In this document: positions 32,243-39,539 of the stretch, piece by piece
How the letters are laid out: each line of letters opens with the position of its first letter
How positions within the stretch are numbered: the first letter of the stretch is position 1
From: Holophaga sp.
GTDB lineage: Bacteria; Acidobacteriota; Holophagae; Holophagales; Holophagaceae
Direction of reading: 5' to 3'
Assembly (NCBI GenBank): GCA_016715205.1
Contig: JADKBC010000049.1
Coordinates: forward strand, 372,001 to 436,000
Length of the DNA: 64,000 bases
The notes under the pieces: generated by a model
What the model saw: only the letters and a program-made list of their open reading frames with translations
Told to the model about the DNA's origin: nothing
The model's database searches: none
Made by a program: the position numbers and the translations under genes

Positions 32243-34126
32243 ATGTCCTCTGATTCCAAGCTGCTCCGTATTGCCAACGCCGGTGGTTACTGGGGTGATG
32301 ACCCTCACGCGCTGCGGCGGCAGGTGCAAGGGGATCTCCCCATTGATGTGATTTCCATCGACTATCTGGCCGAAGTCACCATGAGCATCTTGCAAAAGCA
32401 GAAGCTCAAGGATCCGAAGGCAGGCTACGCGCGAGATTTCATCGCCCAGGTGGAACCACTGCTCCCGGAGATACTCAAGCGACGGATCAAGATCATCACC
32501 AACGCGGGCGGCGTGAATCCGTTGGCCTGCGCCGAAGCGCTGGCGGCCGTGGCCAAGGCCAAGGGGTTGACCCTGCGGATCGCCGTGGTGGACGGTGACA
32601 ACATTGCCGAGCGCATGGGGGCCATGCGGGCCCAGGGTGTGAGCTTCCAGAACATGGAAACCGGCGAAGCCTTTGATGCGTATGCGGAGAATGTCCTGGC
32701 CGCCAATGCCTATTTCGGCGCCCTTCCCGTGGCCGAGGCCATGAAAGGCGATCCCGATATTGTGCTCTGCGGCCGAGTGACGGATACGGGTATCACCTTG
32801 GCGCCGTTGATGCACGCTTTCGGGTGGGCGGCGGACGACTGGGATCGATTGGCGGCGGGCATTGTGGCTGGGCATATCATCGAATGCGGTGCCCAGGCCA
32901 CCGGGGGCAATTTCACGGATTGGCGCAAGGTGCCCTCCTTTATCGATGTGGGCTACCCCATCGTGGAATGTGCCGCGGATGGCTCTTTTGTGGTGACCAA
33001 GCATCCTGGTACGGGTGGCCTGGTTACCTGTCAGACGGTTCGGGAGCAGTTGCTGTACGAAATGGGTCACCCCCAGAGCTACCTGACTCCGGATGTCATC
33101 GCTGATTTCTCCAGCATTCAACTGGTGCAGGAAGCGCCGGACCGAGTGCGGGTCTCCGGTGTGACCGGTCGCCCCGCCACGGACCTCCTGAAAGTCAGCA
33201 TTGCCTATGCTGACGGCTTCAAGGCCACGGGTTCCCTGATCCTTTCCGGGCCTGACGCCCGAGCCAAGGCGGATTGCTTTGCAGAAGTGTTCTGGACCCG
33301 GTGTCGGCAGGAACTGCAGAAGGCTGGCCTGCCGGAATTGGATGCGCAGTGCACCGAACGGGTGGGAGATGATGCCACCCATCGCGGATTGACGCCTGCC
33401 CATCAACCCACTGAAATTCTGCTGCGGCTTTCTGCCCGCAGCCACGATAAGCGCTCTCTGGAGATCTACCGCAAGCTCTTGCCTTCCATGATTCTTTCCG
33501 GGCCTTCCGGGGTGGCGGTCACGGGTGGTGCACCAGCGATTTCAGAGGTGGTGAGCTACTGGCCGGCCCTGATTCCCCAGGCCTGCGCACTGCCCATGGT
33601 GCGCAATTTTGGAATGGATGAGGAAGGTCGTCTGGAATTGCTCAGCCAGCGAACGGATTTGGAATGGCCCGTCACTAATGGGCAGCCATCGTTGCAGGAA
33701 CCCGCGATGGATCCCTGGTGTGAAGGCACCCTGGCCAGTGGCGGCATGGTTCGTCTGCCCCTCATGCGGATTGCCCATGCCCGCAGTGGCGACAAGGGTG
33801 ACACCGCCAACATCGGCCTCATCGGACGCTCTCCGGAATGCTACGTGTGGCTGCGGGACAATATCACTGCAGCCCGTGTGCAAAAGTGGTTCACGGGCCT
33901 TTGCCATGGCGAGGTGGAACGGCATTTGGTGCCCAATCTCTGGGCCTTGAATTTTCTGCTGGGTGAAGCCCTTGGGGGTGGCGGCACCATGAGCCTCTTC
34001 ATCGACGCCCAAGGGAAGACCTTGTCCCAAGCACTGCTTCGCTGTGAGATGGAAATTCCCGAAGTGCTTCTGACCACCATTCGACCTGAAAACGCTCCTT
34101 GTGCAGGCGAACTGGTGATTCCGTGA
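32243..34126 (+). CDS. AtuA-like protein (DUF1446 plus C-terminal AtuA-like domain)
   Basis: 627 residues. The N-terminal part (LLRIANAGGYWGDDPHAL, ITNAGGVNPLACAEAL and LCGRVTDTGITLAPL) is the acyclic terpene utilisation AtuA/DUF1446 domain. The last 100 residues (LPLMRIAHARSGDKGDTANIG) form the small AtuA-like domain, often encoded separately. Its biochemical role is not established. It is recurrently found between MCC subunit genes in leucine and citronellol catabolism clusters, as it is here. The ATG overlaps nothing upstream; its stop shares a base with the next start. Confidence 0.88.
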   Translation: MSSDSKLLRIANAGGYWGDDPHALRRQVQGDLPIDVISIDYLAEVTMSILQKQKLKDPKAGYARDFIAQVEPLLPEILKRRIKIITNAGGVNPLACAEALAAVAKAKGLTLRIAVVDGDNIAERMGAMRAQGVSFQNMETGEAFDAYAENVLAANAYFGALPVAEAMKGDPDIVLCGRVTDTGITLAPLMHAFGWAADDWDRLAAGIVAGHIIECGAQATGGNFTDWRKVPSFIDVGYPIVECAADGSFVVTKHPGTGGLVTCQTVREQLLYEMGHPQSYLTPDVIADFSSIQLVQEAPDRVRVSGVTGRPATDLLKVSIAYADGFKATGSLILSGPDARAKADCFAEVFWTRCRQELQKAGLPELDAQCTERVGDDATHRGLTPAHQPTEILLRLSARSHDKRSLEIYRKLLPSMILSGPSGVAVTGGAPAISEVVSYWPALIPQACALPMVRNFGMDEEGRLELLSQRTDLEWPVTNGQPSLQEPAMDPWCEGTLASGGMVRLPLMRIAHARSGDKGDTANIGLIGRSPECYVWLRDNITAARVQKWFTGLCHGEVERHLVPNLWALNFLLGEALGGGGTMSLFIDAQGKTLSQALLRCEMEIPEVLLTTIRPENAPCAGELVIP

Positions 34127-34947
34127 TGGCCGTTCAAGAACTCATTTTCAAAGGTGAACGCCTCCGGGTTGAGCGCCTGCCGTACGGCGTCTTCCGACTG
34201 GTGCTGGCCCGGCCTGAACTGCGCAATGCCTTTGATGCGGTCATGATCGGAGAACTGCTTCAAGTCCTCTCAGACCTAGCCACCCGTCCCTCGAAGGAAC
34301 TGCGTGTGCTGCTCCTGGTGGGCGAGGGTAAAACCTTTTGCGCGGGGGCGGATCTGGACTACATGCGGGCCCAGGCCTTGAATTCTGCTGAAGAAAATGA
34401 GGCAGACGCCCGGCGTTTGGGAATGGTGTTTCACCGTTTGGCGGCCTTCCCGGCGCCTGTCCTTTGCGGCATTCAGGGCGCTGCCATCGGCGGTGGATTT
34501 GGGTTAGCAGCCTGCGCCGACATCGTGGTGGCAGATCCTGACGCGGTGTTTGCCCTTTCGGAAGTACGCCTGGGCCTTTTGCCTGCGGTGATCAGTCCCT
34601 TTGTGGTGCGCAAGCTGGGGCTGGCCCAGGCTGCGCCTTTGATGCTGTCCGGGCGACGCCTCGGCGCCCCGGAGGCCAACGTTTGCGGGCTGGTGCAGGC
34701 CCTGGTCCCGGCGGAAACCTCCCTGGAGGTGGCGCTCCAAGCCCACGTGCTCGAGCTGCTGCAGGCCGGACCGGAGGCGACCCGGCGCACCAAGACCTTG
34801 CTGTTGCGGGAGGTGCCCCTGCCGGATCCTGATTTGGCAGCGTTCACGGCCCATGCCATTGCCGAGATTCGCAGCACTCCTGAAGCCCAGGCCGGCCTTG
34901 CGGCTTTTTTCGCCAAGGAATCCGCGCCCTGGATGGTGCAACCATGA
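34126..34947 (+). CDS. Enoyl-CoA hydratase/isomerase, probable methylglutaconyl-CoA hydratase
   Basis: 273 residues, crotonase fold. Oxyanion-hole segments GKTFCAGADLDYM and GIQGAAIGGGFGLAACADI, and the acidic residue region FALSEVRLGLLPAVISP. Position between the two carboxylase subunits argues for hydration of 3-methylglutaconyl-CoA to HMG-CoA (LiuC role). The start overlaps the previous stop (TGATG) and the stop overlaps the next start (ATGA), so three genes are translationally chained. Confidence 0.88.
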   Translation: MAVQELIFKGERLRVERLPYGVFRLVLARPELRNAFDAVMIGELLQVLSDLATRPSKELRVLLLVGEGKTFCAGADLDYMRAQALNSAEENEADARRLGMVFHRLAAFPAPVLCGIQGAAIGGGFGLAACADIVVADPDAVFALSEVRLGLLPAVISPFVVRKLGLAQAAPLMLSGRRLGAPEANVCGLVQALVPAETSLEVALQAHVLELLQAGPEATRRTKTLLLREVPLPDPDLAAFTAHAIAEIRSTPEAQAGLAAFFAKESAPWMVQP

Positions 34948-36863
34948 CCCGCCTGGTGATCGCAAATCGCGGGGAAATCGCCCGGCGCATCCTGCGGGCT
35001 GCCCGGGAACGGGGCTACGACGTGGCCGTCGTTTCCACCCCAGAAGATGGCGATGCCCAGGTGCGCCTCGAAGCGGATGCGGTGCTGGAGGTTTCCAGTT
35101 TTTTGGCCAGCGATGAAATCGTTGCGGTCTCGCAAGGTTGGGGCGCAAATCTCCTGCATCCGGGCTATGGCTTCCTTTCGGAAAACGCTGCCTTTGCGGC
35201 TGCGGTGGAAGCCGCGGGGATAGCCTTTGTGGGGCCGACCTCCGCCAACATGCAGGCCATGGGCGGCAAGGAATCGGCGAAGGCCTTTGCCCGCCAATGT
35301 GGTGTTCCCACCCTGGAGGCGCTGCTTTCCCATGAACTGGCGCACTCCGGGCCAGAGGCCTGGGGCCTGGAACTCGAGGCCCGGGGGATCGTGGCGCCCT
35401 TCCTGGTCAAGGCCAGTGGAGGTGGCGGGGGCCGGGGTATGCGTGTGGTGGGGCGGGCGCAGGACCTCCCAGACGCGGTGCGGCGAGCCTCCGAGGAAGC
35501 CCTGGCGAGCTTCGGCGATGGTACTGTCTTTATCGAACGCTATCTGGTTGCGCCGCGGCACATCGAAATTCAGGTGTTCGGCGATGGGCAGGGCGGGGGT
35601 ATCTTTCTGGGCGAACGGGAATGCTCGCTGCAACGGCGTCACCAGAAAGTGCTGGAGGAAGCCCCCAGTTCGGTGGTGAATGCGTCTCTGCGCGAAGCCA
35701 TGGGCCGCGCGGCACTGGCCCTGGTGAGGGCCACCCGCTACCGGGGCGCGGGCACCGTGGAGTTTTTGCTGGACGATGCTGGCCGATTTTTCTTTCTGGA
35801 AATGAACACGCGGTTGCAGGTGGAGCATCCGGTGACCGAGTTGGTCTTCGGTGTGGATCTGGTGCAGGGACAATTCGATCTGGCGGAAGGGCACTGGCCG
35901 GGATCCTGGCCTGATCCGAGTGTCTTTGCCGTACCTCAACCTCGGGGCGTGGCCCTGGAGGCGCGCATCCTGGCCGAGGATCCACGCCAGGGCTTCCTGC
36001 CCACCCCCGGGCCCCTCACGATCTATCGCGAGCCCAAGGGTCCGCATATTCGGGTTGATTCCGGCGTGGCCGAAGGCGGTCGCGTAAACGATCGTTTTGA
36101 TTCCATGATCGCCAAGCTCATCGTCTGGGGTGAGGATCGCACCCAGGCCTGGACGCGGCTGGCCGAGGCCCTGGAAGGTTTTGTCATCCTGGGCTGCACC
36201 ACCAATCTTCCCTTTCTGCTGGCCCTGGCCCGGCACCCGGAGGTTCGGGCGGGGCGGATGTCCACCGATTGGATTGGCACCCATCTCACGGCACTGACAG
36301 CACCCTTATTGCCCCCGGAGCTCGATGCGTTTTTGCGCAGTGAGCCCTTTCGCAGCGCCCTCAGCAACGCCCTGCGCGGCCTGGGGAAGCCACGGCATGA
36401 AGTCGCCGCCCGGTTTGCGGCCTTAGCCCATCCAGAGTTGCGGGTGGGCGGTGCCTCGCCGGGACCCTTTCGGTTGGCGATAACTGACTCGTCTGGAGCC
36501 TTTTCGCTCCAGCATCCGACCCTGGCGTCTTCCCCGTTGCAGGGTTTCGCATGTCGCCTGTCGGAGGGTGGCCTCCATGTGGCCATTGGAGGCGAAATCT
36601 ACCGATTGGCACTACCCCAGGGCATCAGCCCCGAGGGCGATGGCACCTCGGATGGCACCGTGCGGGCGCCCATGGCGGGCAAGGTTCTGGAGATCCTCAT
36701 TCGGGAGGGGGATTCGGTGGAAACGGCGCAGCTTCTGTTCATTCTCGAATCCATGAAAATGCAGATGGAGATCCGTGCCCCCCGGCCGGGCAAGGTGCTT
36801 GCCGTTCATGTGACGGTGAATCAGATCCTCGGCGGTCCCGAGGCGATGGCCAGCCTGAGCTAG
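34944..36863 (+). CDS. liuD: Methylcrotonyl-CoA carboxylase, biotin carboxylase/biotin carrier (alpha) subunit
   Basis: 639 residues. The biotin carboxylase domain (about 1-450) starts TRLVIANRGEIARRILRA, with the ATP-grasp glycine loop KASGGGGGRGMR, EMNTRLQVEHPVTEL and an N-terminal fold typical of acyl-CoA carboxylases. The C-terminal biotinyl domain has the biotinylated Lys in LESMKMQMEI. The linker is short. Pairs with the beta subunit at 30312-31919 for ATP-dependent carboxylation of 3-methylcrotonyl-CoA. Distant acetyl- or propionyl-CoA carboxylases share the motifs; the beta partner and hydratase decide the call. Confidence 0.92.
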   Translation: MTRLVIANRGEIARRILRAARERGYDVAVVSTPEDGDAQVRLEADAVLEVSSFLASDEIVAVSQGWGANLLHPGYGFLSENAAFAAAVEAAGIAFVGPTSANMQAMGGKESAKAFARQCGVPTLEALLSHELAHSGPEAWGLELEARGIVAPFLVKASGGGGGRGMRVVGRAQDLPDAVRRASEEALASFGDGTVFIERYLVAPRHIEIQVFGDGQGGGIFLGERECSLQRRHQKVLEEAPSSVVNASLREAMGRAALALVRATRYRGAGTVEFLLDDAGRFFFLEMNTRLQVEHPVTELVFGVDLVQGQFDLAEGHWPGSWPDPSVFAVPQPRGVALEARILAEDPRQGFLPTPGPLTIYREPKGPHIRVDSGVAEGGRVNDRFDSMIAKLIVWGEDRTQAWTRLAEALEGFVILGCTTNLPFLLALARHPEVRAGRMSTDWIGTHLTALTAPLLPPELDAFLRSEPFRSALSNALRGLGKPRHEVAARFAALAHPELRVGGASPGPFRLAITDSSGAFSLQHPTLASSPLQGFACRLSEGGLHVAIGGEIYRLALPQGISPEGDGTSDGTVRAPMAGKVLEILIREGDSVETAQLLFILESMKMQMEIRAPRPGKVLAVHVTVNQILGGPEAMASLS

Positions 36864-36903
36864 CCGCTGGCGCGGGGGTTCAACAAATGGCCAGAGGATT
36901 ACC

Positions 36904-38049
36904 CTATTTCCAGCTGGCCCAATAGTCCGGGTTCTCCACCAAGCTCGCTGCCGGCGTGGCGCGCAGGGGCCGGAAGGTATCCACCATCACGGCCACTTCA
37001 TCGGTGCGGTCCTTGGTGCGGCTGGCGGGGATGGCCTTGGGATGGGGGCCGTGGTGGATGCCCTGGGGATGCCAGGTGAGCATGCCGGGGCCGATGCCTT
37101 CCCGAGAAAAGAAATGACCGTCGGAATAGAACAGCACTTCGTCGTAGTCGATGTTGGCGTGATAGAAGGGCACGCGCATGGCGCCTTCCTCTTCCTCGAA
37201 GGGGCGGGGCAGGAAGCTGCAGATGACGAAGTTGCGGGCCATGAAGGTGCTGTGGGCGCTGGGGGGCAGGTGGTAGCGGGCGCTCAGGATGGGGCGAATA
37301 TCCTTCACGTTGATCCGCCACACCGTGAGATCGCCCTTCCAGCCCACTACATCCAGCGGATTGAACGGGTAGAAGACCTTGGTGATCTCGTTCTCGCGCT
37401 TGATGTGAACGGCCCACTCCAAGGGGGTCTCATCCACCGGAGCCAGTTCCGGTGTGTCGATCATGGCGGGGTCAAACAGCGCATTGGGGCCCAGTTGATT
37501 GCGGTCGGGGATGGTGATTTCGCTGGCGCTTTCGATGAGCAGGTAGCGCTGCTCGCCTTCTGCGGGCAGGAAACGATACGTGGTGCCCCGGGGCAGCACC
37601 AGGTAATCACCCTTGGTGTAATCCAGGTTGCCGAACACCGTTTCCAGGCGCCCGCCTCCGGCATGGATGTAGTACACATCGTCCCCGTCGGCGTTGCGGT
37701 AGAAGAACTCCATGGTGCCGGGCGAAACCCAATGCAGAGCCACATCCTCGTTGTACAGGAAACAGACCGGGGCAAAGCTGGGCTCCGTGCTGCCGAAGGT
37801 GGACACATGAATGGCGTTGGAGGTATCCCAGTTCAGGTGGTTCAGGTCGTAGCTGTGGGGGCGCAGGGGGCCTTCGATGCGGGTCCAGGCGGTAACGGGA
37901 TGGGTGCGGTAGAGGTGGGTGGTTTTCCCAAAGAAGCCATTGCGGGCGAATTCTTCCTCGAAGGTGCCTTCGGGCAGGTTCACATGGGCCTGGCGGGTGA
38001 TGGTGCCTTGGCGCAAGGGAAACAGCGGGGTTTCATGGGTCAGGCGCAT
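36904..38049 (-). CDS. hmgA: Homogentisate 1,2-dioxygenase
   Basis: 381 residues, ring-cleaving non-heme iron enzyme making maleylacetoacetate. The cupin motif around FYHANIDYDEVLFYSDG supplies His/Glu iron ligands, and HPQGIHHGPHP supplies the remaining His. The size (about 380) is that of the shorter bacterial form. Start at MRLTHETP after CTCGGAGATCCC. It is transcribed divergently from hpd, the gene for the preceding step, across a 108-base spacer that contains a perfect 12-bp inverted repeat. Confidence 0.93.
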   Translation of the reverse strand: MRLTHETPLFPLRQGTITRQAHVNLPEGTFEEEFARNGFFGKTTHLYRTHPVTAWTRIEGPLRPHSYDLNHLNWDTSNAIHVSTFGSTEPSFAPVCFLYNEDVALHWVSPGTMEFFYRNADGDDVYYIHAGGGRLETVFGNLDYTKGDYLVLPRGTTYRFLPAEGEQRYLLIESASEITIPDRNQLGPNALFDPAMIDTPELAPVDETPLEWAVHIKRENEITKVFYPFNPLDVVGWKGDLTVWRINVKDIRPILSARYHLPPSAHSTFMARNFVICSFLPRPFEEEEGAMRVPFYHANIDYDEVLFYSDGHFFSREGIGPGMLTWHPQGIHHGPHPKAIPASRTKDRTDEVAVMVDTFRPLRATPAASLVENPDYWASWK

Positions 38050-38086
38050 GGGATCTCCGAGACTTGATCTCAACCGGTCTAGGATA

Positions 38087-38126
38087 CTTGGATGCCGCTA
38101 TGAACCGGCAGTCTGCGGCATCCAAG
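38087..38126. promoter_or_regulatory. 12-bp perfect inverted repeat between hmgA and hpd, candidate operator
   Basis: CTTGGATGCCGC (38087-38098) and GCGGCATCCAAG (38115-38126) flank a 16-base spacer, centred in the divergent hmgA/hpd promoter region. The centre-to-centre distance of 28 bases is near 2.7 turns. A dimeric regulator could bind here and control both genes, or the repeat could fold as RNA in either 5' leader. No regulator gene is adjacent. Confidence 0.45.
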
Positions 38127-38157
38127 GTTTGAATTGCGTTTTTTCCCCGGAGATCCC

Positions 38158-39267
38158 ATGCCCGATCCCTCCTTCGCCCTGAATGCCCCGACGCAGACCA
38201 AGGCTGCCACCAATCCGCTGGGGTTGGAGGGCATTGATCATTTCCAGATGACGGGGTCCATCGCCCGGTTGGAGGATCTCTATCGCCGATTGGGCTTTGC
38301 CAGGGTCGCCAGCGGGAGCGGCGCCTGGGGCCGGGTGGTCCATTTGAAACAACAGCGCATGGACATCCTGATTTTTGAAGCGGACACCACCCACGCTGCG
38401 GGGCGCTATTTTGCAGCCCATGGTGAAGGGGTATGTGCCCTCAATTTCGCGGTAAAGGATCTGGACGTGGCCCTGGCAGAAGCCCGGCAACGGGGTGCCA
38501 TGGTTCGCCAAGAAATCGAATGCCACACATTAGGTGAGGGCACCTTGCGCTTTGCCGCCATCCAGGGTGTGGGCGAAGTGTGGAACTTCCTTGTTGAGCG
38601 TAAGGGTGAGCTGAATGCCTTTTGGCCTGGATTGACGCCGGATCCAGCGCCTGCCCTGAGTGAACCGGGATTGGTGCGGGTGGATCATCTCACCAATAAC
38701 GTGGGGCCCGGCGAAATGGAGCCGTTGGTGGCCTTCTATGAAAACGTGTACGGCTTTGTGGTGACCCGGGAATTCCATATCCGCGGTGCGCTGGGCACTG
38801 GCTTGGATTCCAAAGTGGTGCAGAGTGCCGATAACCGCATCATCATCCCCATCAATCAGCCCACCGACGAAAAGAGTCAGATTCAGGAATATGTGAAGCG
38901 GCACAAGGGGCAGGGCGTGCAGCACATCGCCATGTCCACCAACGATATTTTTCACACCTTGAAAACGCTGAAGGCTCAGGGCTTTCGCTTCCTCCAGGTG
39001 CCCGGCACCTATTACGAACTGCTGCCCGGCCGCATCGCGGTGGGCGGCTACACGGTGACCGAATCCCTGGCAACGGCCCAGGAACTGGGCGTGCAGATCG
39101 ATGGCGATTCCAGTGGCTATCTGTTGCAGCTTTTCACCGAAGATCAGATTGGTCCGCTGTTTTTCGAGATCATCCAGCGGCGGGGGAACATGGGCTTCGG
39201 CGAGGGCAATTTCAAGGCCCTGTTCGATAGCATTGAGTTGGATCAGAAGCAGCGCGGAGTGCTGTAG
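38158..39267 (+). CDS. hpd: 4-hydroxyphenylpyruvate dioxygenase
   Basis: 369 residues. Converts 4-hydroxyphenylpyruvate to homogentisate. Two vicinal-oxygen-chelate domains; the catalytic C-terminal one carries iron ligands in VRVDHLTNNV (His), GVQHIAMST (His) and FTEDQIGPLFFEIIQR (Glu). It ends in the conserved lid segment MGFGEGNFKALFDSIE, which closes the active site. GGAG at 38149-38152 supports the ATG. A diverged copy of the last 26 codons lies 96 bases downstream. Confidence 0.94.
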   Translation: MPDPSFALNAPTQTKAATNPLGLEGIDHFQMTGSIARLEDLYRRLGFARVASGSGAWGRVVHLKQQRMDILIFEADTTHAAGRYFAAHGEGVCALNFAVKDLDVALAEARQRGAMVRQEIECHTLGEGTLRFAAIQGVGEVWNFLVERKGELNAFWPGLTPDPAPALSEPGLVRVDHLTNNVGPGEMEPLVAFYENVYGFVVTREFHIRGALGTGLDSKVVQSADNRIIIPINQPTDEKSQIQEYVKRHKGQGVQHIAMSTNDIFHTLKTLKAQGFRFLQVPGTYYELLPGRIAVGGYTVTESLATAQELGVQIDGDSSGYLLQLFTEDQIGPLFFEIIQRRGNMGFGEGNFKALFDSIELDQKQRGVL

Positions 39268-39282
39268 GCGCCCCTATTCCCC

Positions 39283-39346
39283 GTTGAAGAGGCCCTGCGA
39301 ACCTCTTCAACATTCGCTCCCTGCGTCAGGCCACGCCCGTGGCCTG
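39283..39346. repeat. Two consecutive hairpins after hpd
   Basis: GTTGAAGAGG (39283-39292) / CCTCTTCAAC (39302-39311), loop of 9, then CAGGCCAC (39327-39334) / GTGGCCTG (39339-39346), loop of 4. Both stems are perfect. No clear T-run follows, so they are not typical terminators. They separate hpd from its relic tail. Confidence 0.5.
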
Positions 39347-39363
39347 GCACGGCCGGTCGCGAT

Positions 39364-39441
39364 ATGGGCTTCGGCGAAGGCAACTTCAAGGCTCTGTTCG
39401 ATAACATCGAGTTGGATCAGAAGCAGCGCGGAGTGCTCTGA
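39364..39441 (+). pseudogene. Relic of a second hpd gene: duplicated C-terminal 25 codons
   Basis: From ATGGGCTTCGGCGAAGG to the TGA at 39441 the frame encodes the same C-terminus as hpd, with one amino-acid change (Ser to Asn), five silent changes and a different stop codon. The mainly silent divergence shows this was coding DNA under selection in a second hpd copy, not a recent slip. The rest of the copy is gone. The 78-bp tail corresponds to the hpd lid helix and cannot function alone. Confidence 0.75.
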
Positions 39442-39539
39442 TCTCCGGAGTCGCATGGGCCATTCCCCAAGGTGGTAATCTCAAAGCCTGACAACTGGGC
39501 GCGCTGTGACGTGTTGCAGCGAATGAGAGGAACCATCCG

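Noticed and set aside
34473..36284. 603-codon open frame antisense to the enoyl-CoA hydratase and carboxylase alpha genes
   Set aside because: Same cause; the sense strand has unmistakable catalytic motifs throughout.
38050..38157. Riboswitch in the hmgA/hpd leader
   Set aside because: Only a single inverted repeat is visible; no known riboswitch core could be recognised, so it is listed as a candidate operator.
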